Under the pieces are notes generated by a model, which saw only the letters and a program-made list of their open reading frames with translations, searched no databases and was not told the origin of the DNA. The position numbers and the translations under genes were made by a program. 64,000 bases of DNA from Mixta tenebrionis (GTDB lineage Bacteria; Pseudomonadota; Gammaproteobacteria; Enterobacterales; Enterobacteriaceae). Shown here one piece after another: positions 61,147-64,000 of the stretch. Location: assembly GCF_006517625.1 (NCBI RefSeq), contig NZ_VHQI01000013.1, forward strand, positions 1 to 64,000. The letters run 5' to 3'. Every line of letters starts with the position of its first letter. The first letter of the stretch is position 1.

Positions 61147-62406
61147 ATGGACAGTTACGCGCCGCTATGCCGCAGCCTGTCTGCGCTTTCCGCCTGCCTG
61201 TTATGCGCTGGCGCGTTGCTGTTGCCGCTGTATACGCACGCAGCGGAAGATAACAAATCTCAGCTTAAGTCTATTCAGCAGAGCATTGCGGAAAAAGAGA
61301 AAAGCGTCCGTCTGCAGAAGCTGCAGCGCAGCAAATTGCTGGATCAGCTGCAAACTCAGGAAAAAGCCATTGCCGAGGCGAGCCGCAAACTGCGCCAGAC
61401 GCAGCAGCAGCTGAGCCGTCTGAATAAAGAGATCGTCGCCCTTAACCGCTCCATCGCCCAGCTGCAAAAGCGGCAAAAACAGCAGGAAACGCTGCTGGCG
61501 CAGCAGCTGGACGCCGCCTTTCGTCAGGGCAAACACAGCGGCCTGCAACTGTTGCTCAGCGGCGAAGAGAGCCAGCGCAACGAGCGCATTCTGTCCTATT
61601 TCGGCTACCTCAACGAGGAACGCCAGAAAACTATCGGCGAACTGCAGCAAACGCGACGCGATCTGGCGATGCAAAAAGCCGATCTGCTGCGTAAGCAAAA
61701 TCAGCAGAAAACCCTGTTAGCGGAGCAGCAGACGCAGCAGGGACGGCTGGAACAGGCGCGCGCGGCGCGGAAAAAAACGCTGGCATCGCTGGAAAACGCG
61801 CTGGAGAAAGATCAGGCCGATCTGGTAGAGATGCGCCAGAACGAAAGCCGCCTGCAGAGTAAAATTGCGCGCGCCGAACGCGAAGCAAAAGCGCGTGCCG
61901 AACGCGAAGCGCGTGAAGCCGAGCAGGTACGTAAGCGCCAGGCGCAGGCGAAAGCCAAAGGTTCCACCTACAAACCCACCGAAAGCGAACGCTCGCTGAT
62001 GTCGCGAACCGGCGGCCTGGGCCGTCCTGGCGGGCAGGCGCTCTGGCCGGTACGCGGCCGTATCGAACATCGCTTTGGTGAAACGCTGCAGGGCGAGCTG
62101 CGCTGGAAAGGGCTGGTGATTAACGCGCCGGAAGGCACCGAGGTAAAAGCGATTGCCGACGGGCGCGTGCTGATGGCCGACTGGCTGCAGGGCTACGGCC
62201 TGGTGGTGGTGGTTGAGCATGGTAAAGGCGATATGAGCCTGTATGGCTATAACCAGAGCGCGCTGGTGCGCACCGGCGATCAGGTGAGAGCCGGGCAGCC
62301 TGTCGCGCTGGTCGGCACCAGCGGCGGACGCGGTACGCCGTCGCTCTATTTTGAAATTCGTCGCCAGGGACAGGCGGTCAACCCACTCCCGTGGTTAGGA
62401 AAATAA
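61147..62406 (+). CDS. envC: Murein hydrolase activator EnvC
   Basis: Periplasmic activator of the amidases AmiA and AmiB at the septum. The ATG at 61147 (MDSYAPLCRSLS) gives 419 aa, exactly the E. coli length, with a signal sequence (ACLLCAGALLLPLYTHAAE). A long coiled coil (about residues 35-280) precedes a degenerate LytM/M23 domain (WKGLVINAPEGTEVKAIADG ... SLYFEIRRQGQAVNPLPWLG), which lacks the catalytic zinc ligands. Directly followed by yibQ. Confidence 0.96.
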   Translation: MDSYAPLCRSLSALSACLLCAGALLLPLYTHAAEDNKSQLKSIQQSIAEKEKSVRLQKLQRSKLLDQLQTQEKAIAEASRKLRQTQQQLSRLNKEIVALNRSIAQLQKRQKQQETLLAQQLDAAFRQGKHSGLQLLLSGEESQRNERILSYFGYLNEERQKTIGELQQTRRDLAMQKADLLRKQNQQKTLLAEQQTQQGRLEQARAARKKTLASLENALEKDQADLVEMRQNESRLQSKIARAEREAKARAEREAREAEQVRKRQAQAKAKGSTYKPTESERSLMSRTGGLGRPGGQALWPVRGRIEHRFGETLQGELRWKGLVINAPEGTEVKAIADGRVLMADWLQGYGLVVVVEHGKGDMSLYGYNQSALVRTGDQVRAGQPVALVGTSGGRGTPSLYFEIRRQGQAVNPLPWLGK

Positions 62407-63315
62407 GTGTTGTTTTCAGTAAAAAAAATCGCGCCGCTGCTGGGCGGTCTGCTGCTGGCTGGCTCGGCACAGGCCGCCAGGCTCGCCATCGTTATCGACG
62501 ATTTCGGCTACCGTCCGCAGCAGGAAAATCTGGTGTTACAGATGCCGAACGCTATATCGGTGGCGGTGCTGCCAAACGCTCCCCACGCGCATGAGATGGC
62601 GACCAAAGCCCACCAGCGCGGGCACGAAGTCTTGATCCATCTTCCTATGGCGCCGCTCAGCAAGCAGCCGCTGGAGCGCGACACCCTGCAGCCAGAGATG
62701 AGCGCGGAAGAGATCGCGCGTATTATCCGCAACGCGGTTAATAACGTGCCCTGGGCCGTTGGTATCAATAACCATATGGGCAGTAAAATGACCTCCAGCC
62801 TGCCGGGCATGCTGAAGGTGATGCAGGTACTGGATCGCTACAATCTTTACTTCCTCGACAGTATGACTATCGGCAACAGCCAGGCAACGCGCGCCGCCGC
62901 AGGCACGCGGGTAAAGGTGATTAAGCGCCGCGTATTTCTTGACGATAACCAGAACGAAGCGGAGATTCGTAAGCAGTTTAACCGCGCGGTACAGCTGGCG
63001 CAGCGCAACGGCTCCGCTATCGCTATTGGTCATCCGCACCCCACTACCGTGCGCGTGCTACAGCAGATGTTGCCCGGCCTGCCGGCTGACGTCACGCTGG
63101 TCCGTCCCAGCCAGCTGCTGAATGAGCCGCAAACCGATCGGCCCGCTCCGCTGCCGACGCCGCCAGCGGCGAAGCCGCATAATCCGTTCCGCGGCATCGG
63201 CGTGTGTCGGGCAACGCAGCCGCCGGCGCCGGTTCCGGCAACGCGCGCGCTGATGGTGGTGGCGGAAAGCATCCAGCAAAGCCCGCTGGTACAAAAAATA
63301 AGCAATCTGTTCTGA
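62407..63315 (+). CDS. yibQ: Divergent polysaccharide deacetylase family protein YibQ
   Basis: A 302-aa secreted protein that starts at a GTG immediately after the envC stop, so the two are coupled. A signal peptide (IAPLLGGLLLAGSAQAA) is followed by the deacetylase-like fold: LAIVIDDFGYRPQQENLVLQ, HEVLIHLPMAPLS, GINNHMGSKMTS and AIAIGHPHPTTV. Substrate unknown. The C-terminal part is Pro/Ala rich and shorter than in E. coli. Confidence 0.93.
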   Translation: MLFSVKKIAPLLGGLLLAGSAQAARLAIVIDDFGYRPQQENLVLQMPNAISVAVLPNAPHAHEMATKAHQRGHEVLIHLPMAPLSKQPLERDTLQPEMSAEEIARIIRNAVNNVPWAVGINNHMGSKMTSSLPGMLKVMQVLDRYNLYFLDSMTIGNSQATRAAAGTRVKVIKRRVFLDDNQNEAEIRKQFNRAVQLAQRNGSAIAIGHPHPTTVRVLQQMLPGLPADVTLVRPSQLLNEPQTDRPAPLPTPPAAKPHNPFRGIGVCRATQPPAPVPATRALMVVAESIQQSPLVQKISNLF

Positions 63316-63329
63316 ACGATACCCCATCG

Positions 63330-63365
63330 TCAGGGCGGCGGTTAATCTTTATAATGCCGCCCTGA
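63330..63365 (+). other. 10-bp inverted repeat between yibQ and the next gene
   Basis: TCAGGGCGGC (63330-63339) and GCCGCCCTGA (63356-63365) pair perfectly around a 16-nt A/T-rich loop that contains TTTATAAT. No T-run follows. It may be a weak terminator, and the loop could hold a -10 for the downstream gene. Confidence 0.5.
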
Positions 63366-63400
63366 TCACTCCACCTTCGTGGGCGTAAGGATATCGCGCA

Positions 63401-64000
63401 ATGACGCAATCTCGGCAAAAGATCCTGTTACTGGATAACGGTAGAGAATGGGGCGGCGGCACCAACAGTATGCTGGAGCTGCTCAGGCGAATCGATCGCG
63501 ATCGTTTTGACGTTACCTGCTGTTTTTACTACAACTACCAGCGCGGCGAAGGTGAAACTATTCAATCGGTGCTGAATGCTCTCGGCATTCCTGTGGTCTT
63601 TATCCCGCAGCGTAAACAGCCGCTTTCCGCCCGGCTGCAAAAAGAGCTGCTGCGTTCGCTGCTGTTTTTCAGCCGCGCGCTGAAAAAGCGCGTGGTGAAT
63701 GCAGTCGATCGCCGCTGGCGCGTTGAGCCGAACGCCCGCAGGCTGCGTGAACTGCTGCTGCAGGGCGGTTACGATACCCTCTATATGAACAACCAGCCCA
63801 GCACTAACGTCGAAGGCTACCTGGCGGCGCAGCATCTGGCGGTTGGCCTGGTACAGCACTGCCGTATCGAGCCGCAGCTGGATAAGCGGCTGGTCAGGAT
63901 GATTAACCAGCGCGTCGATGTTGTTATCGCCGTTTCCCACGGCGTTAACCAGACGCTGCGCGCCCACGGCGTGGATGCGGCGCGCTGCTTTACCGTTTCC
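63401..64000 (+). CDS. Glycosyltransferase (GT4-like), partial, cut by the window edge
   Basis: An open frame of 200 codons from the ATG at 63401 continues beyond the right edge. It begins MTQSRQKILLLDNGREWGGG, followed by TNSMLELLRRIDRDRFDVTC, which resembles the acceptor-binding N-terminus of GT-B glycosyltransferases (the GGG-TNS nucleotide/acceptor loop). Later segments include NNQPSTNVEGYLAA and VDVVIAVSHGVNQTLRAHG, the usual end of the first Rossmann domain. In E. coli LPS-core genes lie a little further on in this direction, so an envelope polysaccharide role is likely but unproven. GTAAGG is its ribosome site. Confidence 0.82.
   Translation, partial: MTQSRQKILLLDNGREWGGGTNSMLELLRRIDRDRFDVTCCFYYNYQRGEGETIQSVLNALGIPVVFIPQRKQPLSARLQKELLRSLLFFSRALKKRVVNAVDRRWRVEPNARRLRELLLQGGYDTLYMNNQPSTNVEGYLAAQHLAVGLVQHCRIEPQLDKRLVRMINQRVDVVIAVSHGVNQTLRAHGVDAARCFTVS

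Overview
The window is chromosomal DNA from a gamma-proteobacterium of the order Enterobacterales. Gene order and protein sequences follow Escherichia coli closely over almost the whole length (rrn-murI-btuB-trmA-fabR-sthA-oxyR-arg-ppc-met-priA-ftsN-hslVU-menA-glpFKX-tpiA-pfkA-cpx-cysE-secB-envC). Several features point away from E. coli itself and towards the Erwinia/Pantoea/Mixta group (inference, moderate confidence): argG lies inside an argCBGH operon, a peroxiredoxin-glutaredoxin fusion sits beside oxyR, emrD lies between glpX and fpr, and gpmM is absent from the yibN-envC gap.

Layout. 1-205: promoters P1 and P2 and the boxA leader of an rRNA operon that runs off the left edge on the minus strand. 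219-7961: murI and btuB (with a cobalamin riboswitch), trmA, yijD-fabR, sthA and oxyR. 8100-9799: a peroxiredoxin/glutaredoxin fusion gene, then two small genes for double-glycine-leader, glycine-zipper peptides resembling microcins. 10106-18813: argH-argG-argB-argC, divergent from argE across two ARG boxes, then ppc. 18876-31040: the methionine genes metF, metL-metB and metJ, with an inserted, oppositely oriented type I secretion island (ABC transporter, membrane fusion protein, TolC-like protein, RTX family I.3 lipase) between metL and metF. 31133-39671: rpmE, priA, cytR, ftsN, hslVU, menA, rraA. 39810-46682: zapB, glpFKX, emrD, fpr, yiiR. 46787-52361: yiiQ, tpiA, cdh, sbp, pfkA, fieF. 52561-53804: a small zinc-ribbon-like protein and a GT9 glycosyltransferase, inserted between fieF and cpxP. 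54313-57119: CpxQ sRNA, cpxP, cpxRA. 57155-64000: trmL, the yibN-grxC-secB-gpsA-cysE run, envC, yibQ and the start of a glycosyltransferase gene cut by the right edge.

How the parts work together. Most of the window is housekeeping: arginine synthesis under ArgR, methionine synthesis under MetJ, glycerol uptake and catabolism, envelope-stress sensing (CpxAR with CpxP and CpxQ), and redox control (OxyR, the Prx-Grx fusion, SthA, GrxC). The accessory material sits in four conserved intergenic slots: oxyR/argH, metF/metL, glpX/fpr and fieF/cpxP. The two most interesting parts are the microcin-like peptide pair, which has no recognisable exporter or immunity gene beside it, and the secreted-lipase island, whose lipase has a shortened N-terminal region and a GMSLG rather than GHSLG nucleophile elbow. 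No insertion sequence, prophage, CRISPR array or tRNA gene was recognised.
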